Positions 43,482 through 52,488 of a stretch of 64,000 bases of DNA are shown here, one piece after another. The DNA lies in contig NZ_BCRD01000002.1 in the NCBI RefSeq assembly GCF_001552415.1, positions 372,001 through 436,000 on the forward strand, written 5' to 3'. Every line of letters begins with the position of its first letter. The first letter of the stretch is position 1. Below the pieces are notes generated by a model, which worked only from the letters and a program-made list of their open reading frames with translations, did not search any database and was not told the DNA's origin. Source of the stretch: Corynebacterium xerosis NBRC 16721 = ATCC 373. GTDB lineage: Bacteria; Actinomycetota; Actinomycetes; Mycobacteriales; Mycobacteriaceae. Position numbers and translations under genes: made by a program.

Positions 43482-45446
43482 TCAGCCGCGCGCGGGAACC
43501 AGAGGGCCAATCGCCCCCGAACCGACGCAGACGGAGGTGCCCTCGGGGGCATCGGAGACGTCGATGCGCAGCGTATTGCCGCCGCCGGACACCGACACCC
43601 AGCGGGTGCGCAGGTCATCGTCGACGTCGACGACGGTGGACCCGGCCAGGGTCTGGTCCGGGGTCTCGAACGGGTTGGGCAGGCTCAGGCGCAGCGACGC
43701 GGGGGCCGACGAAATGGCGTTGAGCTCCAGCACCCAATCGCCGAGCCGGGCGATGTCGCGCAGCGGGATCTCCGCCGTGGCCGTGCCGTCGGGGCCGGCG
43801 ACGAGCTGCGTGCCGCAGGACTCGACGTCGCCCTGGGTGATGCGGGTGATCTCGGCGACGCTCGCCGGCACCAGCGCACCGGAGTCGTCGAACATGCGCG
43901 GATCGTCGGTGACGCGGCCGAACGTGGGGCGCTCGGGCAGGTCGCGGAAGACCTGCGAGTACATGTTCTTCGGGTACGCCACCGGCAACAGGACCTCGTA
44001 GGGCACCGGCTGGTCCAGGACGGCCGGGGAACCGTCGCCGGCGGCGTGCTCCAGCGAGGCGGCGGCGGTGTCCAGCCACTCGGCGGTGCGGTCGTCGGCC
44101 CAGGCGTTGCGGTAGCCGACGACCGAAATCGCCGCCGACACGAGCAGCACGCCGGCCAGCGCGAGCACGCCGAAACGCGACCGCGCCGGCAGCGGGCGGA
44201 CCCGGTCGGACCACGAGGCGGCCAGCGCGAAACCGGTGACCATCGCCGAGTCGCCGTAGTAGTGCAGGGTGCGGGCCAGGACGTCGGAGGTGTGGTCGCC
44301 GGAACGCATCAGCGTCACCGACAACAGCGTCACCGCCAGGTAGCCCGCGGCGATGAGCCACGGCAGCCAGGCGCGCCAGTCGCGGCCGATGGTCACCGCC
44401 ATGGTCAGCAGCACCAGCACCGCGCCGACGCTGACCAGGCCGGAGGGGGCGTCGGCCCACGGCTGGCCCGGGGCCCAGCGGTCCCAGAACCACGGGCCGC
44501 CCGCCAGTCCGGCCAGCACCTGGCCGAGCCCGTTGAAGAACAGTTCGGCGCGCGGCTCCGACGACGCCTCGCCTGCATCGGCCAGCGCGGTCAGCGAATA
44601 GAACAGCGCCCACGCGCCGGTGACCAGGCCCATCGACAGCCACATCGTGCGGCCGCGCAGCAGGGTCTCGGCGATGCTGCGGCGCTCCATGTAGGCCACC
44701 GCGATGGTGAACGCCAGGGCCACCGGCATGATGGCCAGGGACTTCTCGAAGAATCCGAGCGCGACGATCAGCGCCACGGTCGCGGCGACGACGGCGCGCA
44801 ACGACACCGGGCGCTGCTGGCGCAGGCTGACGCGGATGGCCAGCGCGGTGATGCCGGCCAGCGCCAGCTGCATGGGGATCGCATTGGCCGCCGCCGACCA
44901 CCACGTCGACCCCGGCAGCGTCAGAGGAGTCCACGCCACCAGCGCCAGCGCCGCCAGCGCCTGCCACGACCGGCCCGCAATGTGGCGCAGCGCGCGGGCG
45001 ACGGCCACCGTCACCGCGGCCTGTCCCAGCAGCATCAGCGCCGCCGGGAGCCACCACTGCCACGGGGCGATCTGGTTGGCCACCGCCTGGAGGATGAACG
45101 CCAGCGGCGCCAGGTGCCCGTCGTGGGCCTGCAGGAAGTAGTCCGGCGTCCACCAGTCGGCGTCCGCGGCGGAGCCGACGATGATGAAGTCGTCCCAGTA
45201 GAACGTGCGCCCCGACAGCACCCACGCCCGGCCGATGGCCTGCACCGCGACGACGACGGCGACGAGCAGCAGCCACGTCTTGCGCGTGATGCGCGGCTCC
45301 GGGGCCTCGGTGGCGCCGGGATCGTCGGGGTCGTCGGCGGCCCCGACGGCCGTGGCGGTTGCGGCGGTCACCGACGGCTCCGGAGACGGCGACGTCTCCG
45401 CCATCTCCGCCGTGCCGTCGGTGTGGTCCGCGTGTTCGGTGCTCAT
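43482..45446 (-). CDS. Large polytopic membrane protein, GT-C glycosyltransferase-like
   Basis: 654 residues. After a 50-residue acidic cytoplasmic tail, about 11-12 hydrophobic segments run from TWLLLVAVVVAVQAIG to VLALAGVLLVSAAISVVG. The first outside loop carries YWDDFIIVG, an acidic motif at the position where GT-C enzymes bind the divalent metal. The C-terminal 180 residues are an extracytoplasmic beta-rich domain (TAEIPLRDIARLGDWVLELNAIS). It is thus plausibly a lipid-linked sugar transferase of the cell envelope, but the donor is unknown and no envelope operon surrounds it. Confidence 0.7.
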   Translation of the reverse strand: MSTEHADHTDGTAEMAETSPSPEPSVTAATATAVGAADDPDDPGATEAPEPRITRKTWLLLVAVVVAVQAIGRAWVLSGRTFYWDDFIIVGSAADADWWTPDYFLQAHDGHLAPLAFILQAVANQIAPWQWWLPAALMLLGQAAVTVAVARALRHIAGRSWQALAALALVAWTPLTLPGSTWWSAAANAIPMQLALAGITALAIRVSLRQQRPVSLRAVVAATVALIVALGFFEKSLAIMPVALAFTIAVAYMERRSIAETLLRGRTMWLSMGLVTGAWALFYSLTALADAGEASSEPRAELFFNGLGQVLAGLAGGPWFWDRWAPGQPWADAPSGLVSVGAVLVLLTMAVTIGRDWRAWLPWLIAAGYLAVTLLSVTLMRSGDHTSDVLARTLHYYGDSAMVTGFALAASWSDRVRPLPARSRFGVLALAGVLLVSAAISVVGYRNAWADDRTAEWLDTAAASLEHAAGDGSPAVLDQPVPYEVLLPVAYPKNMYSQVFRDLPERPTFGRVTDDPRMFDDSGALVPASVAEITRITQGDVESCGTQLVAGPDGTATAEIPLRDIARLGDWVLELNAISSAPASLRLSLPNPFETPDQTLAGSTVVDVDDDLRTRWVSVSGGGNTLRIDVSDAPEGTSVCVGSGAIGPLVPARG

Positions 45447-45500
45447 GGTTCCCCAACTTTAGGGCCGCCCCATCGGGTGGGGTACCATTCGGTCGAAATG

Positions 45501-45610
45501 CGCACGGGAGCCCCGGCCGGTCGAACCGACGACGTGGGGCTGAGAGGAGGGCGCGGTACGCCGCCCTCGACCGTAGGAACCTGTCCGGATAATGCCGGCG
45601 AAGGAAGCGA
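45501..45610 (+). ncRNA. TPP riboswitch (THI element)
   Basis: The conserved thi-box pieces are all present in order: GGGAGCCCC, GGGGCTGAGAGG at 45536-45547, and GAACCTGTCCGGATAATGCCGGCGAAGGAAGC. The pyrimidine-sensing helix and pyrophosphate-sensing helix can both form. It lies directly before ykoE, whose ribosome site (GGAGG at 45612) is in range of sequestration. So thiamine pyrophosphate should switch off the transporter genes. Confidence 0.95.
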
Positions 45611-45623
45611 CGGAGGCCCCCGA

Positions 45624-46292
45624 ATGTCCAACGAACACCCCATTTCCGTGAATTTCGCTGATGCCGCGAATGCCACGAAGTCCGCGGAGCGGAGCAATTC
45701 GAAGAAGCCGCGGAAGGCGTGGCGGGTCATCGACATCGTCACCGCCGCCGTCCTCGGCGTCGCGGTCGGCCTGATCTTCGTGGTGTGGAACATCGTCGGC
45801 GGAGCGTGGTTCACGGCGGCCGACGCCCTGACCCCCGGCCTGGGTGGCCTGGTCGTCGGGCCGTGGCTGCTCGGCGGCATCATCGGCGGGCTGGTCATCC
45901 GCAAGCCGGGCGCCGCGCTGTTCGTCGAGGTCATCGCCGCGACCGTGTCGGCGCTGATCGGCAACCAGTGGGGCATTTCCACCCTGTACTCGGGCCTGGC
46001 CCAGGGCCTGGGCGCCGAGCTGATCTTCCTGCTCTTCGCCTACCGCCGCTTCAGCCTGCCGGTCACCATGGCCGCCGGCGCCGCCGCCGGCGCGGGCGCG
46101 TTCATCCTGGAGCTGTTCACCTCCGGCAACCTGGCGCGCACGTGGCAGTTCAACTCGGTGTATCTGGCGTGCCTGCTCATCTCGGGCGCGATCCTGGCCG
46201 GCGTGGTCGGCTGGGCGCTGGTGCGCGCGTTGGCGGGCACGGGCGCGCTGGATCGTTTCGCCGCGGGCCGCGAGCGCCGCGGCGAGGTCTAG
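45624..46292 (+). CDS. ykoE: ECF transporter S component, YkoE family
   Basis: 222 residues. After a 40-residue polar N-terminus, five to six membrane segments start at VIDIVTAAVLGVAVGLIFVVWNIV. The GNQWGISTLYSGLAQGLGAELIFLLFAYRRF block is the YkoE signature. S components bind the vitamin and dock on the shared energising unit. The TPP riboswitch immediately upstream indicates thiamine or hydroxymethylpyrimidine as substrate. It is the first gene of ykoE-ykoD-ykoC. Confidence 0.93.
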   Translation: MSNEHPISVNFADAANATKSAERSNSKKPRKAWRVIDIVTAAVLGVAVGLIFVVWNIVGGAWFTAADALTPGLGGLVVGPWLLGGIIGGLVIRKPGAALFVEVIAATVSALIGNQWGISTLYSGLAQGLGAELIFLLFAYRRFSLPVTMAAGAAAGAGAFILELFTSGNLARTWQFNSVYLACLLISGAILAGVVGWALVRALAGTGALDRFAAGRERRGEV

Positions 46293-46308
46293 CCGCGTCG
46301 TCGCCGCA

Positions 46309-47847
46309 ATGACCTCCATTTCCGCGAAGGGTTTCGGATGGCGCCACGCAGGGCGCCGCCGGGCCGCGCTTTCCGACGTCGACGTCCACGTCGAGCAGGG
46401 TGAAAAGCTCCTTTTGCTCGGTCCGTCCGGCGCGGGCAAGTCGACCTTGCTCGCGGCGATCGCCGGGGTGCTCGGCGATGACGAGGACGGCGAAGCCCTC
46501 GGTTCGCTGCGCATCGGTGGAAATGACCCGGCCGAGGTCCGCGGGGTCGTCGGCCTGGTGCTGCAGGATCCCGACAGCCAGGTGATCTCCGCCCGCGTCG
46601 GCGACGACGTCGCCTTCGGCGCCGAGAACCTCGGCGTGCCCCGCGACGAAATCTGGGAGCGCGTCCGCCGCGCCCTCGACCTGGTGGGGCTGGACGTGCC
46701 GCTGGACCACCCGACCACCCAGCTCTCCGGCGGGCAGAAGCAGCGCCTTGCGTTGGCCGGCGTGCTGGCGATGGGCGCCCGGGTGATCTGCCTGGACGAG
46801 CCCACCGCCAACATCGACCCCGAGGGAGTGCCCGTCCTGCGCGACGCCGCCGTCCGCGCCGCCGAAGCCACCGGCGCGACGCTCATCGTCGTCGAGCACC
46901 GCGTGGAGGCGTGGGTCGATCACGTCGACCGCATCCTGGTGCTCGACCACGCGGATGCGCCGTCCGTTTCCATGACCGGCACGGGTTCGGCATCGACCTC
47001 CGCCGCGCCGTCCACGGCGGGTGCGACGATCGTCGCCGACGGTTCTCCGGCCGAGATTCTCGCCCGCCACGGCGACGCCCTCCGCGATGCCGGTGTCTGG
47101 TTGCCCGGCCCGCCCCCGGAGATCGGCCGCGTGCGCCCGGTGCCGGGGTCCGCTCAATTCGCTCAGTCGGCTCGGTCGGCGGCGGCACTGCTTCTCGACG
47201 ACCTGGCCATCGGCTACCACGGCGATGCATCCCCGGTGCGCCGCGCAATCTCCGCGTCGGTGCCGCAGGCCGCGTCGACGTGCATCGTGGGGCCCAACGG
47301 TTCCGGCAAGTCGACGCTGGCGCTGACGATGGGCGGCCTGCTGGAACCGGTGGCGGGGTCGGTCATCGCCTCGGACCGGATCGCCCGCGGCGCCGGGCCG
47401 AACCCGATGAAATGGAAGTCGAAGCAGCTCGCCGAGCGCATCGGCAGCGTCTTCCAGGCTCCCGAGCACCAGTTCGTCACCGCCACCGTGCGCGATGAAC
47501 TGGAGCTCGGCCCGAAGCTGCTGAAGGACCCGGCGGGCACGCAGCGCGTCGACGAGCTGCTCGAGCGCCTGCGGCTGAGCCACCTGGCCGGGGCCAACCC
47601 GTTCACGTTGTCGGGCGGGGAGAAGCGGCGGTTGTCCGTGGCCACCGTCCTGTCGACCGCGCCGTCGGCGGTGATCCTCGACGAGCCCACGTTCGGCCAG
47701 GACCGCCGCACCTTCACCGAGTTGCTGCGCATGCTGCGGAGTCTCGTCGACGACGGGGTCACCGTCGTCTCCATCACGCACGACCCCTTGGTCGTCGCGG
47801 CGATGGGCGATCACGTCATCGACTTGGGCGAGGTGGGTGAGCGGTGA
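46309..47847 (+). CDS. ykoD: ECF transporter duplicated ATPase (YkoD)
   Basis: 512 residues with two ABC ATPase domains in one chain. First domain: Walker A GPSGAGKST, Q-loop VLQDPDSQ, signature LSGGQKQRLALA, Walker B VICLDEPTA. Second domain: GPNGSGKST, VFQAPEHQF, LSGGEKRRLSVA, VILDEPTFGQD. It supplies energy to the ECF complex. Between the halves a low-complexity linker holds TGSASTSAAPSTAGA. The gene starts 16 bp after ykoE and overlaps ykoC by 4 bp (GTGA), so translation is coupled. Confidence 0.95.
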   Translation: MTSISAKGFGWRHAGRRRAALSDVDVHVEQGEKLLLLGPSGAGKSTLLAAIAGVLGDDEDGEALGSLRIGGNDPAEVRGVVGLVLQDPDSQVISARVGDDVAFGAENLGVPRDEIWERVRRALDLVGLDVPLDHPTTQLSGGQKQRLALAGVLAMGARVICLDEPTANIDPEGVPVLRDAAVRAAEATGATLIVVEHRVEAWVDHVDRILVLDHADAPSVSMTGTGSASTSAAPSTAGATIVADGSPAEILARHGDALRDAGVWLPGPPPEIGRVRPVPGSAQFAQSARSAAALLLDDLAIGYHGDASPVRRAISASVPQAASTCIVGPNGSGKSTLALTMGGLLEPVAGSVIASDRIARGAGPNPMKWKSKQLAERIGSVFQAPEHQFVTATVRDELELGPKLLKDPAGTQRVDELLERLRLSHLAGANPFTLSGGEKRRLSVATVLSTAPSAVILDEPTFGQDRRTFTELLRMLRSLVDDGVTVVSITHDPLVVAAMGDHVIDLGEVGER

Positions 47848-48602
47848 ATCTGATCCGCGACGTCAATCCCGTCGCCAAGCTCCTGGGTCTTTTGCTCATG
47901 ACCACCCCGCTGCTGCTGTCGATCGACTGGGTGTCGGCGACGGTGGCGCTGGCGTGCACGCTCGTCGCCGCGCCGCTGTGCGGGGTCGGGCCGCGGCGGC
48001 TGGCGAGGCGCGGGTGGCCGATTCTGCTGGCCGCGCCGGTGTCCGGCATCTCGATGCTGCTGTACGGCAATCCCGAGGGCACCGAGTACTTCTCCTTCCT
48101 GCTGGCGACCGTGACGGACAACTCCATCGCGTTGGCCATCGCCATCACCGTGCGCGTGCTGGCGGTGGGGCTGCCGGTGGTGGTGCTCACCGCCGACATC
48201 GATCCGACGGACCTCGGCGACGGGCTGGCGCAGGTGCTCAAGCTGCCGGCGCGGTTCGTGCTGGCGTCGGTGGCCGGCGTGCGGTTGATCACGCTGTTCT
48301 TCGACGACTGGCGCGCGCTGACGCGGGCCCGCCGGGCACGTGGCCTGGGCGATCACGGGCGGATCAAGCGGCTGTTCGGCCAGGTCTTCGCCTTGCTGGT
48401 GTTCGCCTTGCGCCGCGGCACGAAGCTGTCGACGGCCATGGAGGCGCGTGGTTTCGGCGCCCCGGGGCCGCGGACGTGGGCGCGCGAGTCGACCTTCGGC
48501 GGCCGCGAGTGGGCGGTGCTGGCGGCGTGCGCGCTGATCGCGGCGGCGTCGCTGGGCATCGCGGTGTGGACCGGCGAGTTCCGGTTCCTGGGGGTGGCAT
48601 GA
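47844..48602 (+). CDS. ykoC: ECF transporter T component (YkoC)
   Basis: 252 residues. Membrane segments at LLGLLLMTTPLLLSIDWVSA, PILLAAPVSGISMLLYG and SIALAIAITVRVLAVGLPVVVL precede the coupling region with Ala-Arg-Gly motifs (ALTRARRARGLGD and TAMEARGFGAPG) that bind the ATPase. These are the two ARG signatures of EcfT. The last segment is EWAVLAACALIAAASLGIAVW. It starts GTG within the ykoD stop and ends overlapping the next gene as ATGA. Confidence 0.93.
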   Translation: MNLIRDVNPVAKLLGLLLMTTPLLLSIDWVSATVALACTLVAAPLCGVGPRRLARRGWPILLAAPVSGISMLLYGNPEGTEYFSFLLATVTDNSIALAIAITVRVLAVGLPVVVLTADIDPTDLGDGLAQVLKLPARFVLASVAGVRLITLFFDDWRALTRARRARGLGDHGRIKRLFGQVFALLVFALRRGTKLSTAMEARGFGAPGPRTWARESTFGGREWAVLAACALIAAASLGIAVWTGEFRFLGVA

Positions 48603-49117
48603 TCCTGCTCATCGATGGCCGGTCCGGTTCCGGCAAGACGACGTTCGCGGCCCGGCTCCACGGGGTCCTGGGCTGGCCCGTCGTCCACCTCGAGGACGCG
48701 TACCCCGGGTGGACGGGATTGTCGGCGGCGTCGGATGCCGTGGCCGATTCGATGCTCGACCCGGACGCGGCGGGCTTCCGCCGGTGGGATTGGTTCGCCT
48801 CCGAGTGGGCCGAGTGGGTGGATCTGTCGGAGTTCGTCGGGGCGCCTGCGGAGTCGGGCACGGAGCGGCCGCGTTCCCTCATCATCGAGGGCTGCGGCGC
48901 GGTGACGGCCGCCAATCTCGCCGCCGCCCGCGCGATCGGCGACGGCGAGGCGTGGGGAGTGTGGGTCGAGCTCGACGAGGCCACCCGCTACGCCCGCGCC
49001 ATGGCCCGCGACCCGTATTTCCACGGGCACTGGCGCATGTGGGCGGCCCAGGAGGGCCGGCACATCGCCCGCCACGATCCGCGCGCGCTCGCCGACTGGA
49101 CCGTCCGGCCGCGGTAG
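48599..49117 (+). CDS. P-loop nucleotide-binding protein, kinase-like
   Basis: 172 residues. It starts with ATGA overlap on ykoC: MILLIDGRSGSGKTTFA is a Walker A loop of the uridine/nucleoside kinase type. LEDAYPGWTGL resembles the substrate-binding DxxY region of small kinases, and LIIEGCGAV is the second strand. It lacks a recognised thiamine kinase or ThiD/ThiE motif. Because it is translationally coupled to the thiamine-precursor transporter, phosphorylation of the imported compound is a reasonable idea, but this is inference from context. Confidence 0.78.
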   Translation: MILLIDGRSGSGKTTFAARLHGVLGWPVVHLEDAYPGWTGLSAASDAVADSMLDPDAAGFRRWDWFASEWAEWVDLSEFVGAPAESGTERPRSLIIEGCGAVTAANLAAARAIGDGEAWGVWVELDEATRYARAMARDPYFHGHWRMWAAQEGRHIARHDPRALADWTVRPR

Positions 49118-49198
49118 CCCGCCGCCTCTTCCGTGTCGGGGCCCCGCTCCCGCTTCGCCGCCTCTTCGCCCATTCGGGCGCGGCATAGGCGCAGCCGC

Positions 49199-49837
49199 CT
49201 ACTTCGTCGCCTCGGCCTTCATCTCCGCCGCAAGATCGGCCAGCACTTCCTTCCACCAGGCTTTGACGCGGTCGCGGGCGGGCTCGTCGGCAAGCGAATC
49301 GTGGTTGACCGCCAGCGTCGACTTCACGGCGCCGTCCTTGCCCGGGGCCTTCGTCTGCACGGTCACGGCGATGCGGGAGCCGTCGGACATGGGGCAGCGC
49401 CAGTAGCGCCACTTCTCGGTGTCGGAGGTACCGGGCTCGTCGTCGGCGGGCACCGGGTCGCCGCCAGCGTCGGGGTGCAGGCCGCCGCGGTCGGCGAACA
49501 CGCCGGACATGTGGGCGGCGAAGCGGTCGCGCACGGCGTCCATGTCGCCGGGCAGGGTCTTCGACGCCGAGGCCGACCATGCGCCGTCGCAACGCTGGCC
49601 GACGCTGCGGCGGCCGATGGCCTGCTCGTAGTGCACCGCCACGCCCTGGGCCCACCATTCGGGGTTCGACGATTTCGACCCGTCGCCGAGTTTCCGGGCA
49701 GCCGCGGTGATCTCGGCCAGCACCAGCGTCGCGATGTCCGCGTGCGCCATCTCCCGCGCCCCGCGCCCGTCGAGCCACTCGACCCACTGCGCGCCCGTGC
49801 GGCCGGTGGGGGAGGAGAACCGATCCGTGTCCGTCAT
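49199..49837 (-). CDS. DUF4287-like protein with SRPBCC-type C-terminus
   Basis: 212 residues. The N-terminal WVEWLDGRGAREMAHADIATLVLAEI and NPEWWAQGVAVHYEQAIGRRSVGQRCDGAWSASASKTLPGD are characteristic of actinobacterial DUF4287 proteins. The second half (YWRCPMSDGSRIAVTVQTKAPGKDGAVKSTLAVNHDSL) looks like the strands of a START/SRPBCC fold. It may bind a hydrophobic ligand, which is not proven. It is transcribed alone. Confidence 0.72.
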   Translation of the reverse strand: MTDTDRFSSPTGRTGAQWVEWLDGRGAREMAHADIATLVLAEITAAARKLGDGSKSSNPEWWAQGVAVHYEQAIGRRSVGQRCDGAWSASASKTLPGDMDAVRDRFAAHMSGVFADRGGLHPDAGGDPVPADDEPGTSDTEKWRYWRCPMSDGSRIAVTVQTKAPGKDGAVKSTLAVNHDSLADEPARDRVKAWWKEVLADLAAEMKAEATK

Positions 49838-49926
49838 GCCCGCCGATTCTAGGTCGGCCCCGGGGTTCGGGCCGCGTGTTCGGTCGGGCCCGGGAGGGGA
49901 TCCGGGTGCTGGGATAGCGTGGGTTC

Positions 49927-50952
49927 ATGTTCCGCTTGACGACGTCCTGGCCCGCCCGACCAGGGGCCCTCCGCCGTCTTTCGCCGTCGGCGCCGGCCTG
50001 CCCGTTTTTCGCGGCGCTGGCGGCCGTGCCGGGGTTGCTGATGGCCGTGACGCTTACGGTCGGCGGGATCGTCGCCTGGCGGGATCCGCTGATGCGGCCG
50101 CCGAAGCTGCCCAACCGCAGGCCGCCGGCGTGGGGGTTGCCCGCCGCGGGCGTGGTCTACGGTGCGGCCACGATCGCCGCCGCGAAAGTGGTGGGCCGGG
50201 GCGTGGGGAGCCGCGTGGTTCGCCGGCGTTCGCGAACTGCCGTCGGCCAGACGGCGGCCGCCGGGACCGCTGCCGCCGGATTCCCATCCGCCGGTTCCCC
50301 TCCTGCCGGTTTGCCATCTGCCGGTTTCCCGCCTGCCGTCATCGAAATGGCCGCCGCCGCTTTCCTCTCCGCCGCAGCGGTGCCCGGCGTCATGCTCCCG
50401 ATCTTCGACGTCGCCCGGCGCACCTGGGCGCGCCGGGACACGGGGCCGGCCGGCACCGTCGTCGTGCTCGGGTGCGCGCTCCGCGACGGCCGCCCCTCCT
50501 CGCTGCTGCGCTACCGGCTGGAACTGGCGGAACGGGTGGCGCGCCGGGCACCCGGGCCCGCCACCGTCATCTGCTGCGGCGGCATCGGCGAAGACGGTGG
50601 GCCATCGGAGGCCGAGGTCATGTCCGGGTGGCTGCGCGACCGCGGGCTGACCGACGTCCGCTTGGAACCTCGATCGACGTCGACGCTGGAGAACCTGGCC
50701 AACGCCGCGCCCATGGTCGACCGCGGCCCCGTCACCGTGGTCACCAGCGACTTCCACGTGTTCCGCGCAGGCTCGCTGGCCCGCCGCGCCGGCCACGCCG
50801 GGTGGCGCGTCGAAGGATCGCCGACCCCGCCCCAGTACTGGGCGACCTCCATGCTCCGCGAGTTCCTGGCCCTCGGCACGTGGTGGCCCGCGCCGGGCAT
50901 CGCGGTGGGCACGGCGGTCTTCGGTGCGTGGGCCGTCGTCAAGCCGAAATGA
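49927..50952 (+). CDS. DUF218/YdcF family membrane protein
   Basis: 341 residues. Two N-terminal membrane segments (FFAALAAVPGLLMAVTLTVGG and a second near GLPAAGVVYGAATIAAAKVV) are followed by a Gly/Pro/Ala-rich repeat (PPAG, PSAG units at 50280-50340). A third segment comes next. The DUF218 domain begins at TVVVLGCALRDGRPSSLLRYRLE and includes VICCGGIGEDGGPSEAEVMSGWL, LEPRSTSTLENLANA and VTVVTSDFHVFRAG. YdcF-like proteins bind nucleotides and have envelope roles (SanA, ElyC). A GCTTGACGAC word starts at the third codon, and its reverse forms the last codons (VVKPK). Confidence 0.9.
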   Translation: MFRLTTSWPARPGALRRLSPSAPACPFFAALAAVPGLLMAVTLTVGGIVAWRDPLMRPPKLPNRRPPAWGLPAAGVVYGAATIAAAKVVGRGVGSRVVRRRSRTAVGQTAAAGTAAAGFPSAGSPPAGLPSAGFPPAVIEMAAAAFLSAAAVPGVMLPIFDVARRTWARRDTGPAGTVVVLGCALRDGRPSSLLRYRLELAERVARRAPGPATVICCGGIGEDGGPSEAEVMSGWLRDRGLTDVRLEPRSTSTLENLANAAPMVDRGPVTVVTSDFHVFRAGSLARRAGHAGWRVEGSPTPPQYWATSMLREFLALGTWWPAPGIAVGTAVFGAWAVVKPK

Positions 50953-51103
50953 CGGGGCACGGGAAGCGGAGCAAAAAAGGGGCCGAGCCCGGAAAATCCC
51001 CCCGGGTGGTGACGCAGGCCACGAAAACCTTCCCGTGAATTGCCGTTAATCATTATGCTTGGGGGCCGACCAACCGAACCCACCGCACGGAGGATCACCC
51101 GAC

Positions 51104-52294
51104 ATGGCACTTACCCCCGGATTCGACCTGTTCCAGCTGCCCGAAGAGCACCAGGAGCTGCGAGCCGTCATCCGCGACCTCGCCGAAAAGGAGATCGCCC
51201 CCCACGCGGCCGACGTCGACGAGAACGAGCGCTTCCCCCAGGAGGCCCTCGACGCCCTCAACGCCGCGGGCTTCAACGCAATCCACGTGCCGGAGGAGTA
51301 CGGCGGGCAGGGCGCCGACTCGGTCGCCGCAACCATCGTCATCGAGGAAATCGCCCGCGTCTGCGGCTCCGCGTCACTGATCCCGGCCGTGAACAAGCTG
51401 GGCACTATGGGCCTGATCCTCAAGGGCTCCGAGGAGCTCAAGCAGCAGGTGCTGCCGGACATCGCCAACGGTGAGATGGCGTCCTACGCCCTCACCGAGC
51501 GTGGCGCGGGCTCCGACGCCGGCGCCATGAAGACCCGCGCCGTCCGCGACGGCGACGACTGGGTGCTCAACGGCTCGAAGTGCTTCATCACCAACGGCGG
51601 CAAGTCGCTGTGGTACACCGTCATGGCCGTCACCGACCCGGAGAAGGGCGCCAACGGCATCTCCGCGTTCATGGTGCGCTCCGACGACGAGGGCTTCCGC
51701 GTCGGCGGCCTGGAAAAGAAGATGGGCATCAAGGGCTCGCCGACCGCCGAGCTCTACTTCGAGGACTGCCGCATCCCGGGTGACCGCATCATCGGCGAGG
51801 AGGGCACCGGCTTCAAGACCGCCCTGGAGACCCTCGACCACACCCGCCCGACCATCGGTGCTCAGGCGCTGGGCCTGGCGCAGGGCGCGTACGACTACGC
51901 CGTGGGTTACGTGCTGGAGCGCGAGCAGTTCGGCAAGCCGATCTCGGCGTTCCAGAACACCCAGTTCATGCTCGCCGACATGCGCATGAAGATCGAGGCC
52001 GCCCGCCTGATGGTGTACACCGCCGCCGCCAACGCGGAGCGCGGTTCCGCCGACGGTGGATCGAAGCTTGGCCTGATGGCCGCCGCCGCGAAGACCTACG
52101 CGTCGGACATCGCCATGGAGGTCACCACCGATGCCGTGCAGCTGCTCGGCGGCTACGGCTTCACCCGCGACTTCCCGGTCGAGCGCATGATGCGCGATGC
52201 CAAGATCACCCAGATCTACGAGGGCACCAACCAGATCTGCCGCATGGTCGCCGGCCGCCAGGTCCTCGCCGAGGGCAAGGCCGCCAAGCGCTAG
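51104..52294 (+). CDS. Acyl-CoA dehydrogenase
   Basis: 396 residues. It has the acyl-CoA dehydrogenase signatures ALTERGAGSDAGAMKTRA and QLLGGYGFTRDFPVERMMRDAKITQIYEGTNQI. The catalytic Glu lies in the IYEGT motif. FAD is bound from YALTE and FITNG (CFITNGGKSLWYTVM). It resembles the short/branched-chain FadE25 type of actinobacteria, acting in fatty acid or branched-chain amino acid oxidation. The ATG at 51104 follows CGGAGGATCACCCGAC. A hairpin at 52381 is probably its terminator. Confidence 0.93.
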   Translation: MALTPGFDLFQLPEEHQELRAVIRDLAEKEIAPHAADVDENERFPQEALDALNAAGFNAIHVPEEYGGQGADSVAATIVIEEIARVCGSASLIPAVNKLGTMGLILKGSEELKQQVLPDIANGEMASYALTERGAGSDAGAMKTRAVRDGDDWVLNGSKCFITNGGKSLWYTVMAVTDPEKGANGISAFMVRSDDEGFRVGGLEKKMGIKGSPTAELYFEDCRIPGDRIIGEEGTGFKTALETLDHTRPTIGAQALGLAQGAYDYAVGYVLEREQFGKPISAFQNTQFMLADMRMKIEAARLMVYTAAANAERGSADGGSKLGLMAAAAKTYASDIAMEVTTDAVQLLGGYGFTRDFPVERMMRDAKITQIYEGTNQICRMVAGRQVLAEGKAAKR

Positions 52295-52380
52295 AGGCGG
52301 GCGCCGTTCGGCCGCGCCTCTCCGTGGGGGAGTGGCGCAGTCGTTTACGTGCCCCGCCCCCGCCGTTGATCAGCGGTGAA

Positions 52381-52418
52381 GAAGCCCCCGCCGGGCAATC
52401 GAGTCCGGCGGGGGCTTC
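52381..52418 (+). terminator. Terminator of the acyl-CoA dehydrogenase gene
   Basis: GAAGCCCCCGCCGG (52381-52394) and CCGGCGGGGGCTTC (52405-52418) form a perfect 14-bp stem with a 10-nt loop, about 86 bp after the stop codon. The T-run is short, as is common in high-GC actinobacteria. Confidence 0.75.
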
Positions 52419-52488
52419 GCGCATCTCCGGGCACCCCGCCGCGCCACCGGGCCCACACCGCGGGAGGACCCGCGACCCGCCAATTCTC

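Noticed and set aside
44046-46292. A long Arg/Gln/His-rich frame opposite the GT-C-like gene
   Set aside because: Composition is typical of antisense frames in high-GC DNA; only the ykoE part is real.
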